From: Schizophyllum amplum
Lineage: Eukaryota; Basidiomycota; Agaricomycetes; Agaricales; Schizophyllaceae
DNA: 64,000 bases
Assembly (NCBI GenBank): GCA_007026445.1
Contig: VDMD01000008.1
Span: 496,001 to 560,000 of the forward strand
Direction of reading: 5' to 3'
The first letter of the stretch is position 1, and each line of letters starts with the position of its first letter. Under the pieces are notes generated by a model. The model was given only the letters and a program-made list of their open reading frames with translations, did not search any database and was not told where the DNA came from. Both the position numbers and the translations under genes were made by a program. Of the stretch, positions 47,467 to 58,126 are shown in pieces.

Positions 47467-47871
47467 ATGGCACAAGGAAAGATCAAGGGCATGCAGGCCA
47501 AGGTCGCCAGTGCGAGACACGCCCAGAAGGCTGCTTCGAACACAAAAAAAGGCCAACGTGCTGTTCCCCCCAAGAAGCAGGTGCTCATCAAGCAGGCTCA
47601 GTTGCATAAGGTCAGCTCCTCGTCGACTCTGTTCTTCCCCCTACTGACCTCTTCCACCAGAACCTGTCTGCCAAGATCAACAAGTCGATCGAGCAGCAGA
47701 TGGTCAACGCCGCCTCGGCCGGAAAGTTGACGATCATGAAGGGCATCGCGCAGCCCGAAGGGTGCGTCCCCCTTCATCTTCTCTTCACCGCGCTCTATTG
47801 ACATCATTTCCTCTGCAGCTCAACATCGAAGAAGGGTCCATCCAAAAAGATCACATCTGTCAAATCTTGAG
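47467..47871 (+). CDS. UPF0390-family small basic protein
   Basis: Three exons encode about 100 residues. MAQGKIKGMQAKVASARHAQ and KAASNTKKGQRAVPPKKQVL are the family signature, followed by NLSAKINKSIEQQMVNAASA, GKLTIMKGIAQPEG and SSTSKKGPSKKITSVKS. The protein is strongly basic and resembles the UPF0390/DUF2462 family (human C19orf53). These are small nucleolar-like proteins of unknown precise role. Both introns are canonical and keep the frame. Confidence 0.87.
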
Positions 47872-49090
47872 TGCGACATCCAGGATCATGCACGCGCCGT
47901 ACGCATTCGACGCCGCTACATCGTCACCCCGCCGTCTGCCCTCGATGGAAGAGCATATAGGGATACCTTTCCTTGCTCTACCTCTACCTTGTGCTTGCTC
48001 TATCATGAGGCGCTGGTGGCCTGCGAGCAAGCGAACGGCGAAGGGAGGAGTCGCTTTTGCGCGGACACGAGGAACTACGCGGGAGGGGAATGCTGCGTAT
48101 GTATAATAAACAGCATTGGGAGGTTTCTAGCATGGTTGGGTAGAGGGTAGAGGTATCAACATACTGAGGTCGGATAAAGGTGTTCAGCTCAGGCCAAGTC
48201 GGACTCCGGATAGAGGTACTCCTGTCGTCATCCTATCCACCGCCCGAGGTCAATCACAGGCGATCTGTCAGAGTGCAGACACTGGCATATCCTGGAACCG
48301 CAGATATCTGAATTCTGAATGGCTGCCAGACATGGCGGACTGCATTGACCACGGCCAACGTTCGAGTTGTGGGTGCTTTCGCGGCAAATCCCGAGCTTCC
48401 GCACGTGCTGAGACGTGATTCCCACGCCACCTTCCCTTCCCTCCGCTCGTCTTTTCTCTCGCGCCGCCTGGAAGCGTGTGCGCACAAAAACGTGTGCGGA
48501 AGTCTGCAAATTCACCCAGGCACCGAGGTCGGGTAGGAGCCGATGGCCACAGAGGAATAATATGCGGCACACGGCCGCACCTAGCGCCCGCGCAAATCTG
48601 TTGACCGGCGACAGGTACTGGTTTCCCATTGTTCGACCCTCGGGAGCCGGGGCTTAGCTTCTCGAGCTCGAGAGGATCTCAACGGATGACTCTTGCTTTG
48701 CTCGATTCACTGCTCGAATCTCGGAACTGTTGACGACTAGCAAGTACAAGCGGCTGTCCAGACTGCTCAAACTCAAGCACATAGAAGACAGCGACGAGTG
48801 CAAGTCTCCTCCAATGACATTTTGTTACAAATTTAATGGCACACTCGTCTAATGGCATCCTCGCGCCTTTCACCTGCGACGCTGACCACCAACAAGGTCC
48901 CTCAAAGTCAACTCCCCCTGCGCATCTCGAAATTGCGCAGGGACGGGAGCGTGAGGCGCATGCAGCCGCCCAGCGGGCACCGTGGCGCGTGGCGTGATTC
49001 AGCCTAGGAAACAGTATGTGCTTCAGCCCAGGAAACAGGATCAGTCCAGACTTGAGTGATTCAAACAGTTGGGGAGCGGGCGTCCTCTCA
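47872..49090. other. Intergenic region upstream of DPBB gene
   Basis: About 1.2 kb with no recognised gene. Minus-strand ORFs at 48228-48629 and 48679-49188 lack family signatures. CCTAGGAAACAG and CCCAGGAAACAG form a short repeated word at about 49003-49040. Confidence 0.45.
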
Positions 49091-49097
49091 TATATAA
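49091..49097 (+). promoter_or_regulatory. TATA box of the DPBB gene
   Basis: TATATAA lies about 175 bp before the ATG at 49272. It is followed by a CT-rich stretch with (TCC)n, which is common in leaders of highly expressed fungal genes. Confidence 0.5.
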
Positions 49098-49271
49098 TGC
49101 GCGGCTTTGGGCTACTGAGTCCTCCCATCCTCCGTTCCCTCCTCCTCCTCCTCCTCCGGGTTTTGCAGCTAACGCTCTTCACCCGCACCCTCCCCCCGCG
49201 CTCCCACTCCTTCCGCGCATCCTCTCTTCATCCGCACTCTTTCCTTCCCTTCACCACTCCTTACAACAAAT

Positions 49272-50166
49272 ATGTTCTCGCGCGCTCTCCTCGTCGCGGC
49301 AGCTCTCGCGTCGTCCGTCATTGCGACCACTGGCAGCCACGCCGGTAAAGGTTCGTACCACACCCACTCATTGTCTTCTACAATCGACTCACTGTCTTTC
49401 ACGCAGCAACCTACTACGACGTCGGTCTGGGCGCATGCGGTATCGTCAGTAGCGCCGACCAGATGGTCGTTGCTGTGCCGGACACCATGTACAGCGGCTA
49501 CCCGTACGTTCTCCTCGTTTGCTCAGCACACTGCGAAATGTTGACTGACCATCTCCCTCCAGTGGCGCGACGGCGAACCCGAACCTGTACGCTCCATCTG
49601 GTGTACTTGTGTACAGCAAATGAGAGCGCTGACACTCCACCCCCCTCATCCCAGGAACCCCATCTGTGGCCAGCAGATCCGCGCGTATTGTGCGTTTATT
49701 TTCCTGTCCGTTCTCCTCCCTCTCTTTGCTCACTTCCCAACCCCCCACAGACGGCGACAAATCCGTCGACGTCACCGTCGTCGACCGCTGCGGCGGTTGC
49801 ACCGGCTTCGACCTCGACTTCTCCCGCAGCGCCTTCGCCCAGCTCAGCGACCTCGGCCCCGGCCACGTTCAAATTACCTGGGACTGGCTCACCGGCGTCT
49901 CCTCCGGTGTCCTGGCGCCGACGCAGCCGCCCGCTACCACGGCCCCGCCGGCCACCACGACCGCCGCGCCCCCGGCGACGACTCCGGGGAGCACGATGGA
50001 GTACTGCAGCACGGAGGGCGCGATCCGCTGCCCGAACGAGAACTCGTGGGAGATCTGCGGCTCGGGGTATTGGCAGTACAATGGCCAGCTGGCGTACCCG
50101 TACGTGTGCCGCGATGGGCAGCTGGTGCTGCAGTACAAGAAGCGCCACTTTGGGAGGCAGCACTGA
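49272..50166 (+). CDS. Secreted double-psi beta-barrel (RlpA/expansin-like) protein
   Basis: About 230 residues in several exons. MFSRALLVAAALASSVIA is a signal peptide. The barrel reads AGKATYYDVGLGACGIVSSA, MVVAVPDTMYSG, NPNLNPICGQQIRA, then DKSVDVTVVDRCGGCTGFDL and DLDFSRSAFAQLSDLGPGHV. The C-DR-C and D-S-F positions match barwin/RlpA-like barrels of fungal cell-wall-modifying proteins. A Pro/Thr/Ala linker follows, then a Cys-rich C-terminal module EYCSTEGAIRCPNENSWEIC with QYNGQLAYPYVCRDGQ, which looks like a small carbohydrate-binding domain. The stop is at 50164. It probably acts on cell walls, but no activity can be read from the sequence. Confidence 0.85.
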
Positions 50167-51146
50167 GCGGGCTGGTCGACAGGGTTGAGTGGTGGCGGGA
50201 TGCTATCGTTGGATGGGCGGTGACTCCAAGCGGTTGTCTCGAAGCTCTCGCGAGAAAACAAGGGGTTGCCGGGCAAGGGCGATGCCATATTTATTAATCT
50301 ATTTATTGGGTAAATGATTGGGCAGCAAGAGGGCCATGGTGGTTGGAAATGGAATATCTGAATGGTGGATCTCCAGCGCCGGCGTTCGTATGCGTACTAG
50401 GGGGGTGGCATACGACTTGAAGTAACATTGACTCTGGGATAGTCGTCTCCCTCTGCCGTTCTTTCATTGTTAAGGTTGCCCTGCTTCATCGTCGCCTTCT
50501 GGCGTCCCTTCACATCACAACGATTTTGGTAGTTTGGTCTCAGCAGTCTCATCCAGGCTTGTTCTTGCCTGCTGCTCCCTTGCCTTGCAAAAAGGGAAAG
50601 CAACATGGGAATGGAAGTGGAACGATCAGGGATACGAAGAGGTGGTCATGGGAGGGAGCGCAAAAAAGCGATTGCGGGAGCACGGGAAAAGCGACTGAAG
50701 GAGTGCAGTAAAGGCGAGGCGACTGAGAAAGCGCAGGAAAAGCGTAGTACTGAGGGGAAAGCGACTGAAAGAGCGCAAAGGTCATAGCCGGAGGAAGCGT
50801 ATATAGAACAGTTCGTGCGAGGGAGGAATAATGCCTTCTTTGACGAGCACACCTTGCATGTTGCCGAGCATATTCTGCGTAGCATTTTCGCTTTTGATGA
50901 ATCTACACGTAGATTCGTGGTGAGCAGCGTGGAGCGGTGGGCGTATATTACATGGCACGTAAAGTATGGTGAGGGTCGTACGACGTCGACAGGGACATGT
51001 GGCTGCGAGAGACCGTCGACAGGGGCATGCAGCTGTGGGAGGCGTAAGACTGAGATGAAGAGCTTCGTAAATACAAACACGCACGAAGGGATGAAGGGAG
51101 ACAGACACGTCCGGAAGAAATAGACACGTCGGGCGTCATGACCCGC
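50167..51146. other. Intergenic region with degenerate repeats
   Basis: About 1 kb without a recognised gene. Between 50645 and 50785 a degenerate repeat of GCGACTGAAAGAGCGCA-like words occurs about six times. Near 50985-51045 a 31-bp direct repeat starting GTCGACAGGG occurs twice. ORFs here (50605-50787, 50815-51123) are low-complexity by-products. Confidence 0.55.
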
Positions 51147-51681
51147 CTAGAATCCTGGCGGCACAATCCCCTTCGGTTGCTCTGCTTGCGGGTACATGGT
51201 GGGCATCATCTGTTGGTAAAGGTGAGCGGAGTGTCACGGAAAGCAAGACCATCACTCACCCCCTGCGTGCCCTGCTGCTGCTCGTACATCTCCTTCTCCT
51301 GGGCGACGACCTTGGCCTCATCCTCGAGCGCGAGGCCGAGCGGGAGGGCAATGAGGAGGGCGGAGGTGGTAAGGACCCAAACAATGTTGCCGACAACTGG
51401 AAGACATGAGCGCGAGGCTACGGGTGGTTTTGCGTGTGCTCACCCTTGCCCGTGCCCTTGACTATGGAGCCTGCCTTTGCGACGTTTGTTGAGAGTGCGA
51501 GCCGGGTGCTCGGCGGGACGATGTCCTTGAGCGCGGCAATGCGGTCGAGCAGGGTCTCCTCCTGGTCACCGTCATCGGAGAGGACGGACTCGAGGTCGTC
51601 GTCAGAGTCGGCGGCAGAGGACTCCGTCTCTGCGTCGGCGTAGGGGACGTCTTTTTCGTCAACAATCTCGACTTGGACCAT
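51147..51681 (-). CDS. TOM22: Mitochondrial import receptor subunit TOM22
   Basis: Exon 1 gives MVQVEIVDEKDVPYADAETE and an acidic cytosolic domain with DDDLESVLSDDGDQEETLLD, then RIAALKDIVPPSTRLALSTN and KAGSIVKGTGK. Exon 2 supplies the single membrane anchor NIVWVLTTSALLIALPLGLA followed by EDEAKVVAQEKEMYEQQQGT. The last exon ends in PTMYPQAEQPKGIVPPGF. Tom22 is the central receptor of the outer-membrane TOM complex: its acidic face binds presequences and its tail faces the intermembrane space. The length, about 150 residues, is normal. It is divergent from the transcription factor gene over 163 bp. Confidence 0.9.
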
Positions 51682-51844
51682 TGTGGGCGGTGGCGGCGGC
51701 GGCGGCGGAGGGGAGGAGGGTGTGGTGGTCGGTGGACGTCGGTCGAGCCTGGGAGACCGGAAAACTGCGGTGACGCGTAGCGTGACAGCGGGAGAGTGGT
51801 CTTGTGACAGTGACCTTTACGCGTGTTGCTCGGTACCGAGGGCG

Positions 51845-54800
51845 ATGGAGAGCCGCAAGCAGAACACGGCGTGCGACGCGTGCCGGTCGCGGAAAGTAAA
51901 GTGCAACAAGCCTGCAGGCGCCGACCGCTGCGTGCACTGTGCACAAAAGAACCTCGACTGCACCCACTACCAGCAGCACGCCACCGCAAACAAGAAACGC
52001 ACCAGGCCAGAAAGCAACAACAACAACACGGCCCTATCGGCGCCCCCATCCGCGTCTGCCATCCCCCCGTCCGCTCCCCCCTCTGATCCCCCTCCCATCA
52101 CCGCAGAGTCCCCCGTGCCCCATGTGCTCGCCCAGCTGCTCGCCGAGCCCGACGGTGGCTACGCAGTGGCGTGGGGCGCCCCCGCCGCCCAGCTCGCCGA
52201 TCCCAGATTCCGGCTCACGTTCGCGGCAGACCTGGCCGAGGTCTTCCTGCAGATTGTCCACCCGCGCATGCCACTCCTTAATCCGACCCGCCTCCGCTCC
52301 CAGCTCGCCATGTCCGGCCCGACGCCCCCGCACCCCGCCCTCCTCGCCGCCGTGCTCTCCTGGGGCGCCAAGTTCTCAGAGCACCCCCTCATGCTCGCAG
52401 ACCGCGACGCGCACGTGCACTCTGCCCTCGCTGCCGACCTAATCGACCGCACCCGCATGCTCGCAGAGGCCCTCGCCGTCCATCGCATTCCCACCCCAGA
52501 CCACATCCTCGCCAGTCTACTCCTCGAGCCCCTGCAGTCCCAGGACCCGCGCGACCCCACCGCATTCCACGGCTTCTGGCTCCGCGCGGCGATCCACCAC
52601 CTCCTCGAGCTGCGCGTCAATCACAAGGCCACCATCCTGGCCATCACTGTCGACGACATGCGCGGCACCATGCTCTTCGCCTGGTGGATGGCTTGCCTGG
52701 CTGACGCATACGGCAGCGCGTACTACAGGAGGAAACCCCTCCTCGACGACGATGACTACGATATAGACTTTTATACCTCGCACACCGCCGGCCTCACAAA
52801 AGGATTGGGCCAGGATAGCGAGAACGCTGCATCGGATAGCGACGGTGAGAGCATCTTCTTCGATGTTACCCCTGTAGTGCTCACGCTGTCCAGATCAGCA
52901 AGCGTCCCCCCGCGACCAACTAGAGGTCCTGGTACGTGTCATCTCCTTATCTACATTACACGCGTTTCGCTAACATCCTTCTCAGGGCTACTACCGCGCC
53001 GCGCACGCCCTCGCACGCGTCGCTCGCACCATGAGCAGGCGCCTCTGGACGCCGGCAGCTGAGGCAGGAGGTGAGCTTTTTCTCTCTATCGATGAAGAGT
53101 TTTTTTTTTGCCACCGATGATGGGTTCTTTGCTGCCGTTGATGGGTTCTTCACTGTCAATTGAGCTGTTTACTTTCAAGAATTTCTTCGCTTTCGTGGCT
53201 TGGATGTTCTGTCGTGCATTAGGGTCTTTCGGGACATGAAGCTTGAAGCTTGAAGGGTTTTTTTTTCGCGCTTTTGGATGTTCTTTTGTGTTTATTTATT
53301 TATTTATTTATTTTTCACACCCATTCTTCAACCCTTCCAACCTTGCTCACTGACACCATTCTCCCAGGCATCCCCCGTCCCACGCTTCTACTCTTGGTGC
53401 AGGCGCTCGGCGGATGGCGCGCGGCGCACTACTCGGCTGTTGGCGTGCCCAGGGATTTTGGCAGGGGCTGGGGGTTTGTGGAGGTGAGTGGGCCCTTACC
53501 CTTTAGAATTTGGCTCTCCCAGGCTACCCCTACCCTTTGACATTCTTGCCACGTTGACACCTTATCCCACCAATACTCCTTGTTCTCGTCTCCTTATCCT
53601 TGCCTCCCCGTATCACCAATGACTCTCTCGCCTGCCGAATCGCTAACACCTCATCCCTCGCGCCCTTTGCTGACCCTCCACTCTCCAGGCCGTCTCTACC
53701 TGCGCCAGCGATGCCACGTTCCATGTCATGTGGGTCATACTATTCGGCGCCGTGGACGAGTTTGGGGTGAAGGTGAGTTCGTTATTGCCTACAGGTCGCT
53801 CTTCATGATCTCACTGCTTCTTCGCCAACTAACCCTACTTCTTCGCTGACCACCCCACCCCCTCGCAGGAATTCGCCAACTCCCCGGACCCCACCGCGGC
53901 AATCGAGGATGACGAAGTGTGCCGGAACATCGCCGACGAGGCGCTGCATGGAGCGTTGAGGATCGCGGGATTGGTGAGTGAAGCTGGCTAGCAATCGTAC
54001 CCAGGCTCGCTAGCGGTCGTGTTCCGGCTCGCCGCGGAGGGAAAGCAGAGCTCCAACAGATCATCTGCTCACCATGAGGCATTCCGTTCTTCTGCCTCAA
54101 GCGCTCGCCATGAATTATGCGCTCACCATAAACCATCCGCTAACATCCCTCCTCCCAGGCCGCCGTCCTCACGCAAAACGGCTACCTCCGGCTCGATCCC
54201 GCGGTCATGCACGTCAGCTGCATCCACGCGGGCGGGCTGTTGGCGAGGCTCGGGAGGTGAGTTTGTGGCAAATTATTCGTGTGTGAAGGGGGAATGGGTT
54301 TTCGGCTCGAGGAGGAATGGGTTTTAGGCTCGAGGAGTAAAGAGTTTCGGCTGGGTCGGCTGACACTCACCTCAGGCCCGAAGTCCAGCATTGCATTGAA
54401 GGACTTGAGCAATACGCGCACGCGTATAGCGAGGCGGGCGAGCAAGCGGAGGCCCTTAGGGCCGTGTACGAGGGGGTGGTGAGTGGGCACTCGGTGAGTG
54501 TCCGAAGCTGTGACCTTCGGCTTTTGAGACGGTCGATCAGACCTCTATGACTGCCCTCCTATCGTCTACTAACAGCCTCTCCAGGACATGCAGGCGAACG
54601 GCAACAGCGCCTATCGGCAAGCCTATGGGAACGGTCAGAGATATCCCAACGGACAGGGACAATCAAACGGCCAGGGACTTTCACATGGCCGGACGTACTC
54701 GAGCGCGCAGGCTTACAATGAGCAGTATTTCCCAAGTCAGGAGTACGGCTACGGCGCGAACGGCCAGGGCTACGCGCAGTCCCACGCGCGCAGTCTCTCG

Positions 54801-55388
54801 CCACAGCATCGGGACATGTCGCCAAATGGGCAAGGCGCTGCGGGTCCTTCGAGTTACGGTGCAGGCCCATCCTCGCACGGCGTCGTGCCGTCCTCGCATG
54901 GCGTGGTTCCTTCGTCGACGCCGTACGCGCAAACGAGCTACGCTCGCAGCTCGTCTACGCCGGCCGAACAATCGAGCGCCTTCGCCGGTCCTTCCGGCGC
55001 ATACCCATCTTCGGCCTCCGCGTATCCGAGCGCGTCCTCCAGCTACCCAAACCAATCCCTCCCACCTTCATCTGCAGCGGCGTATTCTATGCAGGGTGTC
55101 GACTCTGCTCCAGCAGACCCTCTCCAGTCTCTCCTCGCCGCGCAGGGCTTCCCTCTTCACCCGCACGCGCGCGGGTTTCCGACCGGCGGGCGCGGGCTTC
55201 GGTGGATGCAGGGCGCGGCGAGGGGCCTGCGTCCTGCGGGAGAGACTGTTGCAGGCATGCAGTCCGGATCGACGGCGGCAGGAGGAGGCGTGCGATCGAA
55301 TGCCGTGGGTGGTGTGCCCGGAGTAGCGGGACAAGGGCCGGGAGGCGGGGCGATGGATGTTGATACGCATGCGTATGAAGGTGGGTAG
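51845..55388 (+). CDS. Zn2Cys6 fungal transcription factor with low-complexity tail
   Basis: The N-terminus is a zinc cluster, CDACRSRKVKCNKPAGADRC then VHCAQKNLDC, spaced Cx2Cx6Cx8Cx2Cx6C. A Pro/Ala-rich linker leads to a fungal-specific transcription-factor domain: LAEVFLQIVHPRMPLLNPTR, LLAAVLSWGAKFSEHPLM, DPTAFHGFWLRAAIHHLLEL, MRGTMLFAWWMACLADAYGS and YYRRKPLLDDDDYDIDFY, the last being typical. Further small exons carry the rest, followed from about 54590 by 260 residues rich in Gly, Ser, Tyr, Gln and Asn (SYGAGPSSHGVVPSSHGVVP). One intron, 53071 to about 53368, is unusually long and contains a TTTA microsatellite. The stop is at 55386. Targets unknown. Confidence 0.85.
53286..53313. repeat. 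TTTA microsatellite in a transcription-factor intron
   Basis: A run of about six TTTA units lies in the longest intron of the Zn2Cys6 gene, next to poly-T tracts and a GAAGCTTGAAGCTTGAAG motif. Confidence 0.85.
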
Positions 55389-56094
55389 TAAGATCCTACG
55401 AAGAAAAGAGGAGGGGTGGGAGAGGGGCAGGAATCAGGATCAGTGCTAGGGAAAGGATGATGTTTATAGAGTGGCCGCGCGGCTGTGTGTGCTGCCAGAT
55501 ATACTTATACTGTACCGGTATGGCGGCCGCGCCGTAAGCTCACCGGCAGTGCGCGTTATGCATTACATAGTGAATCCTTAGTGCACGAAGGAAAGGCGCG
55601 CCAAGTTCCCCGAGGCAGATCATTCTGTAGGTTGGCAGTTCGAACAACTTTGTTCGGACACAAGGACTCTTGACAGCGCCACGCGGCGGTTCGAGCCGAG
55701 AAACCGATCCTCTTTGCTTCCTGCTCTCATCTGGCTCTCATCTTCGCCTGCATTTCAAATGCTCACAGCTCAGTAATTTGTGTCTGTCTACACGAAGTGC
55801 AACAGGAGATACAACATGTACATGGGGCGATCGGAATTCTGCTTTGCATAGGATTCCTTCCTCTGGCATCATGGCCTGAGTCACACACTGGCAGCGTGTG
55901 CACTTGGGAGACAAGACAGCTATCAGTTTCTAGCTGAAGACGCCGCCTTCTAGCCGACATTTGGCACTCACGCAACACTATATAAGGTTGGCGTATATTC
56001 TCGATACACTGGCTGAGGCGACTAGCACGCTGAGGTCCCGCCTCTCCACTTCACCTACATAACGAGGAAATTGAACTGTCGTTCTGTCTGAAGC
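55389..56094. other. Intergenic region, 0.7 kb
   Basis: No gene recognised. Two GTTCGA words near 55637 and 55692 resemble tRNA B boxes, but I can fold no cloverleaf or matching A box around them. Confidence 0.45.
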
Positions 56095-57656
56095 ATGTCC
56101 TATCTGCTCCCAAGAGATCCCATTGTATCCACCGATGTTCAGCTGTGGCAGCAAACGCTCATACAAGTCGCCCTGACTTTCGGGCTTTACGGTACGCAGA
56201 ACATTCTTCTCTGTGCCCTCGCGCAATCTGACATATCATGGCAGGCGTACAGGTCGCACTGCTCATCGCTGCTGTTCCTGTACTGGTGTAAGCCTGCTCC
56301 AATGCGCTCTGTGGCGCACGGTACGCAGCCATCTGATTGGCTATCTTCCAGTCGCAAGGAGGGCAGAGCATGGATTCTCATGGGCACCGTCTTCGTGCTC
56401 TTCGTAGCGTCGACGATGGCGGCAGCATCGGTCGTTCAATATATGATTGAGTGGGTCCATGTGTCCGTTCAGCTAGAGCTTAGGGCCTTGGGCGGTCATC
56501 CGTCCTACGACTTCGAAGCGCACTTCCGAACTTTGCGGCGCATCCATTTCGCTTTCGTTATGGCTTGCCGGATCAACGTGTGTAGCCCTTGCCTTCGTGT
56601 TCGGGGACTTTGTTCTGACTTATGCAGTACGTTCTCAGCGATGGCTTGGTCATATGGAGGGCATGGGTTTTGTGGCCCGATAGTCGTATTGCTCGAGGAA
56701 TACTTCTGGTGTTTCTCCTGGGCAGCCTTGGTGCGTCGCATGAAGCCTGCATTGTTGGATACTATTGATTGATGGTACAAACCTCACAGGAGCATCCCTC
56801 TTCGACGGTCTCTGGCTCGGGCTGGAGTACTCTGAACTGATCAGCTTGGGCGCGCCATCCCTACCCGCACCGATCGTAATGGCGGTATCTCTCTTCCTCA
56901 CCAACTTTGTCGCCACGATTCTCGTCGGAATCCGCGTTTGGTGCGTTGATTATCTGCTCTGGGCCCGTCCGCTGATAACGGCGGTGGACAGGATTTACAG
57001 ACGGGATGTCACCTTGTTGATTGGCCCCTTTTCGACCGGCAGCGGGGTGGCAGGCGTCTTGATGCTTCTTCTCGAGTCCGGCGGCGTCTACACTGCACTC
57101 TGGGTGCGTCAGCCTCACCCCTGTCGAGCTTGGTCGGTGCGCCACAAGCACGCAGCCCGCTAATTATATTGGAGAATGACCCGCTGATTATTCTCAACGC
57201 AGGTCTTCGAGGCGATAATCGTCTTGGCCGCAGAGTTCCGAAAGCCGATGAGTCTCTTCCTCTGGGAAGCCCGGTATATCTCCCTCTTCTTTCCGACACC
57301 GCTGGACAACATATTCGCGCTGATGGCGGTGCGTTCGTCTTGAGGCCGAATGCGTGACGACCTGCTGACCACCTTTACAGGGCATCTATCCGACATTTCT
57401 GGTAGTAGTTGTGACGCTGTACCAGCACTCCACCGCCCAGTCGATGCTCGGAGGCCAAAGCAGCTTCTTGGGCTCGTTGCGCTTTGTGTCGCGCGGAGGC
57501 ATGACTTCTGGGCGACAAGGAATAGCTACGGCGCAGAGCGATATGCCAGAAGAGATTGCGCTAGCCACGCTAGGAGGAGATGATATCTCACAATGTCCGG
57601 CAGCTGGGCGCGGCGAGGCTGTCGCGCAATGTAAGCAAGGTGTCCCTCAAGGCTAG
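56095..57656 (+). CDS. Multi-pass (about seven-span) membrane protein, unknown function
   Basis: About 430 residues in roughly eight exons. The start MSYLLPRDPIVSTDVQLWQQ is followed by membrane spans LIQVALTFGLYGVQVALLIA, AWILMGTVFVLFVASTMAAA, the loop FEAHFRTLRRIHFAFVMACR, VLWPDSRIARGILLVFLL, LPAPIVMAVSLFLTNFVATI, then GSGVAGVLMLLLESGGVYTA and NIFALMAGIYPTFLVVVVTL. A cytosolic tail with SSFLGSLRFVSRG ends the protein. This architecture is frequent in agaricomycete genomes as lineage-expanded hypothetical proteins that look receptor-like; I cannot assign a ligand or function. Start 56095 and stop at 57654 are clear. Confidence 0.78.
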
Positions 57657-58126
57657 TCTAGATGAGATCGCTCATAACTCCAGGACGTGGATGTGGATGT
57701 GGACGGAGTGAAAAAGGGCTGTGGCAGATGCGACTCGATATCTTCATTTGTGGCAAAATACTCTAACATTGCTATAAAGTATGATACCTATAAAGTATAA
57801 TACCTAAGTACTAAGTCTTTGGTTGCCAGCAGAGTCGACAGGCACCTTTTTCTCCCCAAGCGTGTGTACTGAGTACCTTTTATTCATCGTTTATTGCGCG
57901 GTGGAGACTCAAGATGAGCCGGTGTCAGACGCCAACTGTCTGCACGACAGCGCATTTCCCCCGTCACCGATGTCGCAAGGACAAGTCTTCTCCCATGAGT
58001 CACTCGTAGTTGCGTTGAGATAAACTTCATTGCGATATATAGACCGACGAACTAAACCAAAAATCTCATTATACCCGTCCAGCTAACTATGCGTACGAGC
58101 AGAGTCCCTCCCACTAGCATGCGCGC
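57657..58126. other. Intergenic region, 0.5 kb
   Basis: No gene recognised. A near-perfect direct repeat of CTATAAAGTATRATAC occurs twice in tandem at about 57772-57804. Confidence 0.5.

Noticed and set aside
55630..55705. Possible tRNA gene suggested by two GTTCGA words
   Set aside because: No matching A box, acceptor stem or anticodon arm could be found.
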